This document shows, one piece after another, positions 54,087 to 64,000 of a stretch of DNA of 64,000 nucleotides (position 1 is its first letter; each line of letters starts with the position of its first letter). The notes under the pieces were generated by a model. The model searched no databases. It saw only the letters and a list, made by a program, of their open reading frames with translations, and was not told the DNA's origin. The position numbers were made by a program, and so were the translations under genes. Source of the DNA: Morella rubra (Eukaryota > Streptophyta > Magnoliopsida > Fagales > Myricaceae); assembly GCA_003952965.2 (NCBI GenBank), contig CM025856.1, forward strand, positions 27,537,723-27,601,722, given 5' to 3'.

Positions 54087-55852
54087 CGGAGACGAGACGG
54101 AGACGATTGAAGGTGTGTGAGAAGGAGACTAGAGAGGTCTCGATTTAGAAATACCTTTATCTGTATGTTCCCATATATATAGGTAATAGTGTACGGGTCA
54201 CATGGTTGGTGATTGATAAGGCAGCTGGTTCGCACGTGGCAAGATGGAGGGCTGGGTGTGGTGCGGTTCCTTTCGATTCAGCATTCTCCGCGACATGTCG
54301 TATGTTTTATTTATTGACATTTTGCAAATATATAATTCATATTCTTTTTCTTTTTTTTTGGCGTGAAATCGAGCGCGGAAGAGAGGATTTATTAAAGCGA
54401 CTCGGGTTAAATCTCCCGGTCTAGCGTTAACAGTCAAACTACGTGATAATTTTTAATATTCTAATTTAAGTATGTTCGTGTAATATAAACATTTATTATA
54501 AAATTATCATATGCTATTTCAGTATACAAAAACATTGACTAGGAGTTGCTTTTCTGATGGCCGGATCAATGGGTGGAATTTTATATCTCCGGTTATTCCC
54601 TTGTAGGCTCTTTTCTAAGCTTTGAGTTAGGTTATTACATTATCTTAAGCTTAAGCTTGGACAAAGCAAGTAGCACGCATGTGATTAATCCTGTTGGACC
54701 TGTTCTATGTTTAGTGCATAATCAATGAAGTTGTTAACTTGTTATCTAGTTTGTCCTTTTTCATTTTGTCAAACGATGAAAATCCGAGACTCAACCCATC
54801 GGTAGGCATTGAATTTGCCGCCTATGAATTATTCTTCCATCCGTTGTAAAATCACAAAAAAAAAAAAAAGAGCGCAGCTTGAATTTTCGTTGAGTTTGTG
54901 TAATTTACCCTTTTGAACTTCTTATGGAATCAGTACTCTTGTCCTAGCAAAGGGGCGAGGGACAGAGGTTTCAGGAATATCTTTTAAGCAGGAGGACATA
55001 GTTCAGAAACTTGACTGGGAAAGTACAAAATTGGTAAAAATAAATAAATTTATAAATTTGAAGAAGGACCAAACGCTCTCTCCATTTGCTATAGATGATG
55101 TCTCGAAAAAATTATTTTTGAAATATATCCACCAATTATAGACTGTTAAATTGAGGAAGAAATGGATTTTGAGCAATAAGATCGTCAGCCATAGTATGGA
55201 TTTTTTGGATGCAATCTGTTTTATTCTCTTTTGTTGTTTTGTAAAGTTGCTGGCTGGGGTAGCTACGATCGCAGTCGAGCTAAGACAAAACTTGAGTATT
55301 AAACTTTATAAAAGCACTAGCTGAGCTTGTCGCCAAGGTAGATAATACACGAGTCATGCTCCTTATTCATGAGTTTCTTTGCAATAGATTATTATGTTCG
55401 CTTGTTTATGGATTAAACCTCAAGGATCAGCTCAAAGTTTACATAAACCGGTTTTTTTTTTTCCAGAAGTGAATCCACATTGTTTATGAATGGGTTATTT
55501 TGTTGGCAGCCTTGAGAATAGGCACAAAGCAAGGCATCCAAATTCCCAGTGATTAGTACCATAAAAATATCTTGTTCCAGAAAAAAGAAGGCGGCAATCG
55601 ATTATCCTGGGTTCATACTTGCATACATGACTTGACATTGGTTTTAATAGCTTAAGCAATAACTGAATCTTAACGATCCAAGATTGCCTATAATCAATAT
55701 CAAACAGCTCTGCGATACAAAAAGCACATATCACAACTGAATGATTAAACCAAAGAATTAGATTATCGACCTTCACATCAGACAAACATATTCACCCACT
55801 CCCAAGAATTAAAGAATATTAAAAAATTACAGAAAAAATGAACAAGAATTCT
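54087..55852. other. Intergenic region
   Basis: The left side is the promoter and leader of the small mitochondrial-type gene. The right side holds the 3' UTR of the clathrin assembly gene. Between them is AT-rich DNA with short homopolymer runs and no recognisable gene. Confidence 0.5.
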
Positions 55853-58800
55853 CTAAATCAGGTTTTGATTTCCGTGTTGTGGCATTGAACTTTGTGGGTA
55901 GCCAAGGAATGGGTCTCCAAACGGATTAAAAGGACTAATTTGTTGTACCTGTTGTTGAGGATATTGAGATTGATACTGGTGAGGTGCCATCGTCATGTTG
56001 TGTTGCTGTTGTTGAAACATCATTTGCTGTTGTTGGTGTTGGTATTGCTGCTGCTGCTGAGCCAACATTGCCATCTGCACATTCGGTGGGGGTGCTATGT
56101 TTTGGGACATCACAAACGGGTCCTGTTTCTGCTCAAAAGGATTTTGGATGGTCATGCTCCCACATCCATACCCTGCATCCTGCAGTTGTATTTGTCTCCT
56201 TGCAGCATCATCTTCGTACAAGCTATCAAGCAATAGCTTATCAAACCCGCCAGCCTGAACCAAAAACCAAATGGCATTACTCATTTTGAACAGAATAATA
56301 ACGAGGTTAATATAAATGAGAGGTCCAGTGCATGCCCAAGACCTCCAAATGAACAGAGCATTGAAGCTATGCAGCTGCCCAAATTCAGTGCAAGGCAACC
56401 ATTTAATCAATTAGTTTTTAGACAGAATACTATTTCGAAGTATTCAGACCAGTCATTCAAAAGAATGTCATTGAGCAAGCATGTCCAGAGACATAATTTA
56501 ATGAACCTCCTCGAGTAATCAATTCACAGATGTATCAACTTCCACATCAAAGGAAGCCAAAGCAATTAGGGGCAGACAGTTTAGTTCAGTCAGGACTGAC
56601 GAGCTTTTATTCAATCCATATTCACGTAATGTATCCTACTCTTTAGTAATGTCAAGCAAATAATACGAACCAATTTGCTATCCACAATATGGCTGGTATT
56701 GTTGGTTGGGGCGGTAACCAATGCTAGCTCCCAACCTGAAGTCCCACCAATATCCATTAAATGATTCTTACTTGAGGAATCATTCCCTGTATATTCCGAA
56801 AAAGAAAAAAGAAAAAACTGTTATTACATATCACTCGAAACACCTACTCAACATTATTGGAGAGCAACCAGAGAGATAAAATGCCAAAAAGAAAAAACAG
56901 GAAAGATTATTTTATATCAGGATCTCTCGAACTACATTTAGTAAGTGATAAAGATATATCAAAATTTCTGAACTTGGAAAGGACAATGTTAAAGGGCACT
57001 TGGAGATCCTTGTACTAATTCAGTCGGGTCAAACTGATCGTGAGTGTACTCTACTGCAATTACTTTTAAATGAGTTGCCACGTTTGCCCACGCTGAGCTC
57101 ATCAGCAAACCTTATTTATGCTCTACCACAGAGACATGCACCTAATATCTCACTGAGATATCAAAAACAAGCAAACCTACCAGATGGAACAATTGCAAGA
57201 GCAAAAGCATTGCTTTCTTCTAGTTCTGCAGCTCTTGGATTAACTTCATTCAGCCCCTGTACGAAAGGAATCCAAAAAACACACAAAGAACGTGGTCTAT
57301 AACTCACCAAATCAACTCCAAATGAATCATGACCTCCGCAGACAAACAACTTACCAGAAGATCTCCAGTATCAGTTCAGTTGGTTCAGAGGCCTTAGAGC
57401 TACTCCTCTTCCTGGTTTTTCCTCAACTCTCAGGTGGTTTTTCCTCAGCTCTTTCCTCTAGTGTTTCACTTTCAGAAGTTTCTTCAGGTTCATCAGCCTT
57501 CATTGTCAATTGTTCTGTCTCCTTGTATTCCTGATGTTAGAAAGGTGTATGCATCAGAAACCCAAATTTAGGCTATTCCTGTATATCACACTTTCTATAT
57601 TTTTTGGAGAAAATCAAAATAAGTGGAGGATACACTAAGCTAAATGCAGCCATTCTTTTCAGAATTCTAACAAACCATAGGATTATTGAGAAAGATTTCA
57701 AAAACTAGGAGGCTCGAAAACTTTTACTTAACGCTTTAATTAGGCCGAAAAGTTGGAGACTTCAGTAAAATCTTGGAAAGCTTGACCAAATGTCTACAAG
57801 CTGCAATTTCTTAGGCTGCTGATGTATCAGAATGCATTTTGGAATGGGAACAAGTTCAAAGGCCATGTGAAGAACTTGACCATAGAAACACAGGCAAAAG
57901 CAATATAATTGTGGTGTAAACCATCAAGAAGCAACTTTTGACCTGACACATCAATTGCCTAAAGAATGCACCACAAGCCCCAGGAAGGTTAAAAATGTAT
58001 TACATTCCACATGTAAATTTCTCCATTCTCAGACGTGCATGCTCAAACATATAGAACTGTTAAATGGCTTGTCCCGAGGCTGTCTCAGGAAATGAGACCA
58101 GTCTCTCAAAAATATAATAAAGCGACACGGACTACCAGATGATTATAAACACATAACAAAAAGCATACCCATAAACACATGCATATGCATATATCAGAAA
58201 GCCTGTATATCACATCTTCTCACCAGTCTCTTGTTTACTGAAGCCGTCTGAGGTGCTTCTTTTATATACTCTTCCATTGTTGCAAGGAATGATGGAGGTG
58301 GCTGCTCAGGGCAAAAAAGAGAGTCTGTCAAAATATTCATTTATCATGGGGTTAGGTGTCATATCTTGAGGCAAAATATGAACCTGTCTCAATGTTGGGA
58401 ACTGAAAGTTCCTAGCAAGATCCAAACCCTTGCAATAATCATAAAAGTCAGCAAGATTTTCAGCCTGTAGAACAATAAAAATAACGATATCAGTTCACTA
58501 GAATATCTTTAAGTGCATCCTCATTGAACAATAGAGAAGTATTTCACTGTAATCCATCTGGGCAAGAAAAATTTCAAAAGATCGTTGTTAACCTGTTGGC
58601 CAGCTCTTTTGTAAATATTGAGAGCCTTAACAGCATCATGTCTTGACATTTCAAAGAACTGCAGGAACATGTCGGGGAAAACCAATTGTAGCAAGGAAAA
58701 GATAAAAGGACATAACAGATACAATTCAGTTGGAATGTCACTTGATAATCATAGTTTAGTCCTAGTCCTACCATGTCCACGAGATTTATAATCCCATCAT

Positions 58801-61491
58801 TGATGGCGCAGTATATCTTAAAGCTCTCTTTCAATATCTGCATGAACAGTGTTGTTCAGACGCAAAGGGAATGAAAAGCTATAATAACAAATTTAACGCG
58901 CCGAACTGCATCAGTTAAAAGACGAAAAACGGAACGACATTCCTATCTTATCTAGTCGTCTCTTCATTATTTTCAAAATGGAAAAATGAACATCTATCTA
59001 GGTGTCTATTTAGATACGTACCCACCAGAAAGAAACAAAAAAGCACTGGCCTCCATAAAGAAAGACAAAAATTAACTACCCTCCGGGACAAGTATATCCA
59101 GAAATCTTGTAAAATGACGAGTGCACAGACTGAGGTTACAAGGAATTGTATAAAAAGGGACGAGACTTGAAAATATTGATTCTTATAAAATAATTCAGTA
59201 AGGAGCTATAAACCAACAAACATGCAAATGTGCACATATTTCTGCTAAAAAATTTCCATTTTAACGCTAACACAAATTGGCTCAGCTGATAATGCTACAT
59301 CACTACTTGAAATCCATACATACTTATTATGCATACCAGGGCCAATGCGTACTGTATGAGATAATTGCTATAAGCTGCTCCTTCAGGCTGCCAAACTTAG
59401 AGAATATTAGAAAGGCCATTCTAGGACAACAAAATAGAAACTCATTCTAGTAGAATACAAAGGTAAAAAACTATTGTGTATTTAGCATTGACAAAATCAA
59501 CAGAATTGGGTAATCCATTTTAAATGCTACCTGGCAACCAATGAGACGGTAAAGAAGCTGCTGCAATGCAGGTAGCTGCTCCAACAGCTCATCACATGCC
59601 AACATACGTGTTCTACTATGTACCTATTACGATCAAAGATTTCTAATGTACTTTGAACCATGATGAAAGGACTTCATGAATCATTTTGAAAAGAAGTATG
59701 CACAGCCCACACCTTGCTTGCTCCTGGTAATGACTTTGTCAAACGCTCTGACTCAATATCATATTTCAGGACTCTAAAACATTCAAGCCGTTCCTCTAGA
59801 AAAAGGGCATATGTCCGAACCCATGCTGAACAATCCCAAGCTGTAAAAAGGAATTTGTTCTAAGGAGATGCTTAACTAAAAATTGCAAAGTGTCTCCAAC
59901 TAGACTATTGAGGAGGGAGACAGAGAGAGAGAGAAGGAAACTCTGCACCTATAAATCAACAGGCAGAAGTAATTTACCAAGAGGGCTTGAATCATCTTTG
60001 AAATTGGATATTTGGAGGACGTGTCCTCTGTATGAGTAATTCAGAAGCTCCTCTCTGAAGGTAGGATCACCCTCCCTTAATGTCCTGTGAATGACTATCA
60101 ATGTCTTTATAGCAACCTGCAGATAGTGATTAGGTTGTGACTGGAAATTTTAAAAAGTAGTTCCTAGTAGTTCCTACTAAAGCACTATCTCATCCTGGCG
60201 AATTATGGTATATAATATATTTGCAGCTACAGAATAACAGACAGTTCTTCTAAGAGTAATTTCTGCGCCAGACATCAACATATGGATGTCATAATATATC
60301 CTCAGTGATACCGATGTCACAAACTATTTGTGCAATAAATACTTCAGACAATAAACTCCCATTTGTTAGGACAGAGAAAGAGATTAAAAAAAAATGCCAC
60401 TACTCTCGGGGTATTAAATAATTTTATGCAACCTTGGACAACTCCAGCACCCAATGGCTATTGTTCTGCAGTTAGAGACCCATTGACCGACTCTTTTTTT
60501 CAGTTTCCCAGGTGTAAGCTTTTCATTTTCCCGTCATGTAGTTAAATGTTTTAATCTTCAGCCTTAGCAGGTTTCCATGGCAAACCTACTCCCCCTCAAC
60601 AACCAACTAAGCTGGTTTACATTTCACGCCTCCACAAAGGTAAATTGTCCCAGTGTCATGTCATGTAGGTCTCAAGAAAAATAAATCAGGAAATATTGGC
60701 AAAAAAAACAGAGTCATGGCTCCATGCTATACGTGTTCCGGAGAAAAAGTAAATAAGAAACCAAAAGATGTGCCCGAAGAACAAATATAAACAGAACGAG
60801 TATAAAGAAGAAGAGGAATTACAATCCAATTTTTTGTTTTGGACAATCTCCTTGCAAGTGTATGTATGCAGTAGGCCACATCGGCCCTTGGACGTGCTAT
60901 TGACGTCGCCAAAAAAATTCCTACCATGAAGAGAAAGGAAAACAAATGAAAACGAAAAATCGCAGTGAAGATGCTCCTTCCATTAATGTGAAGGAAAAAA
61001 AAAACAAACAAACGAAACCACCGCATTACAATGGTGCGCACGGACACCTAGCTTGACATTTAAATCAGAAACTCATAGTACTATGACCGAACAGAAACAG
61101 AAGCTCAGATGGCTTGAGCATTGTCCAAATCCTCAACGGTATCGAATTCTAATATACATTAGCTTTTCACGCGTGCGTTCCGATAAGAAAGGCTTACTTC
61201 GAATATGACGTTCTTTAGGAGGGCATTCATCGTGATTGGTGGCCTTAACGATGGCAATGTCCAAGTCCTTCCAAAAAAGAAAACATCCGAATCAATAGAG
61301 CACAACGAAAACATCTGAAAGTTGAAGGAACTCGGACGGAATGCTATGATGTGGAAGACTTATGACTGCATATTCATACGTGTACAGGTATATCTATGTA
61401 CCTTGAATTCGCTGTTGACTTTTGCGAGGCCAACCTTGGTAGAGTCTTTGAGAGCTCCATATGCTTTCCTAAAGCTCTGAAACGTTCCCAT
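55853..61491 (-). CDS. ANTH-domain clathrin assembly protein (AP180/CALM type), frame broken in exon 12
   Basis: Fifteen exons: 61491-61402, 61267-61198, 60920-60823, 60116-59978, 59840-59713, 59623-59531, 59387-59337, 58837-58772, 58658-58593, 58464-58384, 58301-58224, 57530-57355, 57256-57181, 56786-56671 and 56254-55853 (stop TAG). About 576 residues, similar to Arabidopsis At5g57200. The ANTH domain starts [19 protein letters not shown] and carries the PIP2-binding pattern K(X9)KXRH (Lys38, Lys48, His51). [15 protein letters not shown] and [20 protein letters not shown] follow. The C-terminal half has clathrin/adaptor and EH-binding motifs ([18 protein letters not shown]) and a Gln-rich stretch. 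The role is to recruit clathrin at PIP2-rich membranes for endocytosis. Phases agree everywhere except exon 12 (176 nt), which has an in-frame TGA after EEKPPES and does not end in the phase exon 13 needs. Either exon 12 carries sequence errors or the gene is damaged in this acidic linker. Confidence 0.9.
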
Positions 61492-61589
61492 TCTTGTAAC
61501 GATGGCTGAAAATAATGCTTACACTTTCGTTTTCTGATGGTTGAATGAGAGAGGAAGAGAGAGGGCGAAGATGAAGAATGTCCTTCTTC

Positions 61590-61592
<3 letters not shown>

Positions 61593-61622
<30 letters not shown>
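61593..61622. repeat. CT/GA microsatellite in the clathrin assembly gene leader
   Basis: A CT run of about 30 bp (GA on the gene's strand), 100 bases upstream of the start codon. The position fits a 5' UTR GA tract, which is common in plants. Confidence 0.85.
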
Positions 61623-61626
<4 letters not shown>

Positions 61627-62504
61627 CCGTGTCGTGCTAGCAACGAAAAACCAACGTATCTCTCTCCCTTTCTCTCCGGAATGTGCGCAACGAATGGTAA
61701 GGGGTATTTTAGTAGTTTTGTAAACTTACCGCGGATTAAGTGGTCTAATCATCTTCTATTGTCCTGGAGAGATTAAGGTTTTTTTTTTTTATTGGTTAGA
61801 GATTGAGGTCTTCGCAATGGATGGTGATAGATATGAATGCTATAATCAGAATCCGCATGATTGGTCTGCGTGAATACAACAGGTTGTCTGTCCCGGACCG
61901 GAGGTGTGAAAGGATTGGCTACAAGCAACACCATTTTTAGTTGGGAGGTCTTTATCAGATTCGTATCAGATAGTAGCAAATCTAAAATGTCACTAGCCGA
62001 TGTTAGAAAAATATTGGAATTAAATTTTATTGTGCTTCAAAATTTAAAAAAGAAAAAGGCAGCAGCTGGTTTGAAAGGATTGTCTTTCTACAGCCTACAG
62101 GCAACACTATATATTTGGGAGGTCTTGATTCAAACTTTTAATCAGATTGATGTTCAGGAGCAAAATTTAGTGATGTTTGGTTAAGGAAAAAAAAAAAATT
62201 CAACTTTTTTTTTTTTTTTTTTCCAATAACTCAAAATTTTCACCCAAACATCAAAATCATTTCAACACAAATTTCAATATTTTTCACAATAAATTATATA
62301 TTTTTTCATATAAAAAATACATCAAGTCTTGTTTCTCTTTATTTTTTTAACAAATTCTATTATCTTTTTCATTAAAAAATTTCATCAAATTTCTCTCTTA
62401 TTATTTTTCAACAAATTTAATAAAAATTATTTTATAACCAAATATTCTTAAACATTTTCACTTCAAATTTCTCTAAAAATCAAACTCTCAAAATTTTACT
62501 TTCC

Positions 62505-62809
62505 GATTAGAAATTTACAGTTACAGGCTATGGAGCCCAAAAAGTCCAATTTGAATCGGATAAATACCTATTTTTTTCATTAAATGGGCCAAATTGCAAC
62601 CTTTGGGCTTCAAATTGGTCGTTCAATGATTAGAAATTTACAGTTGGTGGCTTTTTGGGTGGTCCGGGTGGACAGGCTATGGAGCCCAAAAAGTCCAATT
62701 TGAATCGGATAAATACCTGCTCAGCCGAGATCCAAAGGCATTTTTTCATTAAATGGGCCAACCTTACAATTGCAACCTCCGACCGTTGGGCTTCAAGTCA
62801 TTGGTCGTT
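62505..62809. repeat. Direct duplication: abridged left copy, complete right copy
   Basis: Copy 1 (62505-62622) and copy 2 (62628-62809) both start GATTAGAAATTTACAGTT and share ATGGAGCCCAAAAAGTCCAA, ATTAAATGGGCC and TTGGTCGTT. Copy 1 lacks pieces present in copy 2, among them 26 bases after ACAGTT, about 21 bases before the T run and 7 bases after GCAACCT. Substitutions are almost absent. Confidence 0.85.
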
Positions 62810-63350
62810 TATGAGTTGGTTTAGTGGGTATGCTTATCACAGTGAGTGATTCACCTCGCCTTTTTGTGTTTTTTTTTTTGAGCATCTTCCTCAGATGAAG
62901 CATAACACAGCCACATAACGATGAAATAGTATGTGTCCAATTCCTCGAACCCACATTTACCATTAGGGAACTGAATTCGAGCTTTAAATTAAATTTACAA
63001 CTTTCGTGGAAAATGCACAGCCTAAACAAAAATGTTCTCTCTGGCGCATTCACTGAAAAAAGCAAATAAATAAAAAGATGTTGATCCATAAATTTCAGCA
63101 TTGGCCAACTACAATTTTACTAGTCCAGTTCATCTCTCACAAATGTCCCAGTGTCAGGAGCCACATGGAGTAATTCTAGATTACAAAAACCAATATCCAG
63201 AGCTACATATAATTCCGTCAGCCCAAAATTGCAGGCACTGGATATGCTACCCCAAAGCTTGATAAAGAGTAAAGATGCATCATGAGCTTTGAGATGTGAA
63301 TGACGGGGCGAAATCTTGGGAGGGATAAATATGAACGTCACCTCTCAACA

Positions 63351-64000
63351 TTAGTTGAACATGTTGGGAAGGGGTCTCACAGCCATAAAGGCATCCACCA
63401 TCTGAAAGAAGAAAAATAGGAGATCATCAGTACTCCTGATTTTTCTATCTTGCATAGTTTTAAGCTGCACAATAAATAATGATAAAGCCTCAATTTATCA
63501 AGGTATTGAGGACGCTTACTTCATCAGTCACAGCGGCTCGAGCCCTACGATGTCTTTCTACCAGTTTAGTCAGAACTTCAATAAGGCGCTGCTTCACCTC
63601 ACCTGTAAGCATGCGTCCTGCACCATACTCCTGCAAAAGGATAATCCAAGTATTTTTGAAACAACCATGTAGGTAGCTGTATCCAACAGCCAGAATATTT
63701 TCATAATTAAATCAACTAGGGAGAGCAACCCGACCTCCTTTACATGTCCAAGCTCAGCATCATCCTCGAGGAAAAAACTTAGATATTTAACTGGTATATC
63801 GACCTGAATAATGACCGCAATCTTTTTTACAAATTGGAGAAAGGTAACAATGAAACACTTACAGCATGTAACTATGCAAAAGGTTATGGAGAATCCTTTG
63901 GAAAATATATCTGAAGCATATGACTTGTCACTTTACGAGCAAATTTCCTTCATATTCTTTGCAAAAGGGATGAGCAAGACACGTAGTACCTCAAGATTTG
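63351..64000 (-). CDS. Tryptophanyl-tRNA synthetase, cytosolic type, C-terminal exons (partial)
   Basis: Four exons are visible: end of an exon at 64000-63990, then 63803-63735, 63630-63520 and 63401-63351 (stop TAA). The rest of the gene lies beyond the window. They read VDIPVKYLSFFLEDDAELG, EYGAGRMLTGEVKQRL, then VERHRRARAAVTDE, and finally MVDAFMAVRPLPNMFN before the stop. This is the C-terminal end of eukaryotic cytosolic tryptophanyl-tRNA synthetase, the class I enzyme that charges tRNA-Trp for translation. All three complete exons are in phase 0. The catalytic HIGH and KMSKS-type motifs should lie in the missing upstream part, so integrity of the enzyme cannot be judged. Confidence 0.93.

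Larger units (their letters stand above)
61492..63350. other. Region between the clathrin assembly gene and the tryptophanyl-tRNA synthetase gene
   Basis: It holds the clathrin assembly gene's 5' leader (with a microsatellite) and promoter on the left, and the synthetase 3' UTR on the right. Between about 62165 and 62500 lies an AT-rich stretch with a T run (62203-62222). A duplicated segment occupies 62505-62809. No gene is seen. Confidence 0.5.

Noticed and set aside
61541..61723. Plus-strand open frame next to the CT run
   Set aside because: It is a product of the microsatellite in the leader of the minus-strand clathrin assembly gene.

Overview
This window is nuclear DNA of a flowering plant, probably a woody eudicot. 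The evidence is multi-exon genes with GT-AG introns, plant-specific protein families, AT-rich intergenic DNA full of homopolymers and GA/CT microsatellites, and small foldback transposons. I cannot name the species. All gene models below were built by hand from the sequence: exons were joined where splice sites, reading phase and family similarity agree.

Layout, left to right. (1) 757-5618, minus: oxysterol-binding-protein-related protein of the ORP4 type, with a GC-AG first intron and a one-base frame break in exon 1. (2) 9871-12080, minus: small thioredoxin-fold protein without a CxxC motif. (3) 13852-20292, minus: complete subtilisin-like protease of the SBT2.5 type, with an intact catalytic triad and a MITE in one intron. 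(4) 24172-27008: a scrambled block of repeated pieces, including a damaged partial copy of the next gene's 5' end. (5) 27009-28772, plus: intronless pentatricopeptide-repeat (PPR) gene. (6) 28773-39880: about 11 kb with no gene I can support, holding two MITE-like elements and a 160-bp tandem repeat. (7) 40360-45049, plus: TBC-domain Rab GTPase-activating protein. (8) 46237-49262, minus: unnamed two-pass membrane protein, with a perfect 20-bp hairpin in an intron. (9) 51726-54086, minus: small, probably mitochondrial protein. (10) 55853-61491, minus: ANTH-domain clathrin assembly protein (AP180/CALM type), with a broken frame in its linker exon. (11) 63351-64000, minus: C-terminal exons of a cytosolic-type tryptophanyl-tRNA synthetase, cut by the window edge.

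Four of these genes (ORP4, thioredoxin-fold, TBC, ANTH) match, from memory, a neighbourhood on Arabidopsis chromosome 5 around At5g57200-At5g57240, so the window looks like a conserved syntenic segment with extra genes placed between. ORP4, TBC/RabGAP and ANTH proteins all act in membrane lipid transport or vesicle traffic, but I see no sign of co-regulation.

I found no new defence system, gene cluster or other undescribed machinery. The most useful observations are the abridged tandem duplications (24.2-27.5 kb and 62.5-62.8 kb) and the two frame breaks in otherwise intact genes. Together they raise the question of local sequence or assembly error.
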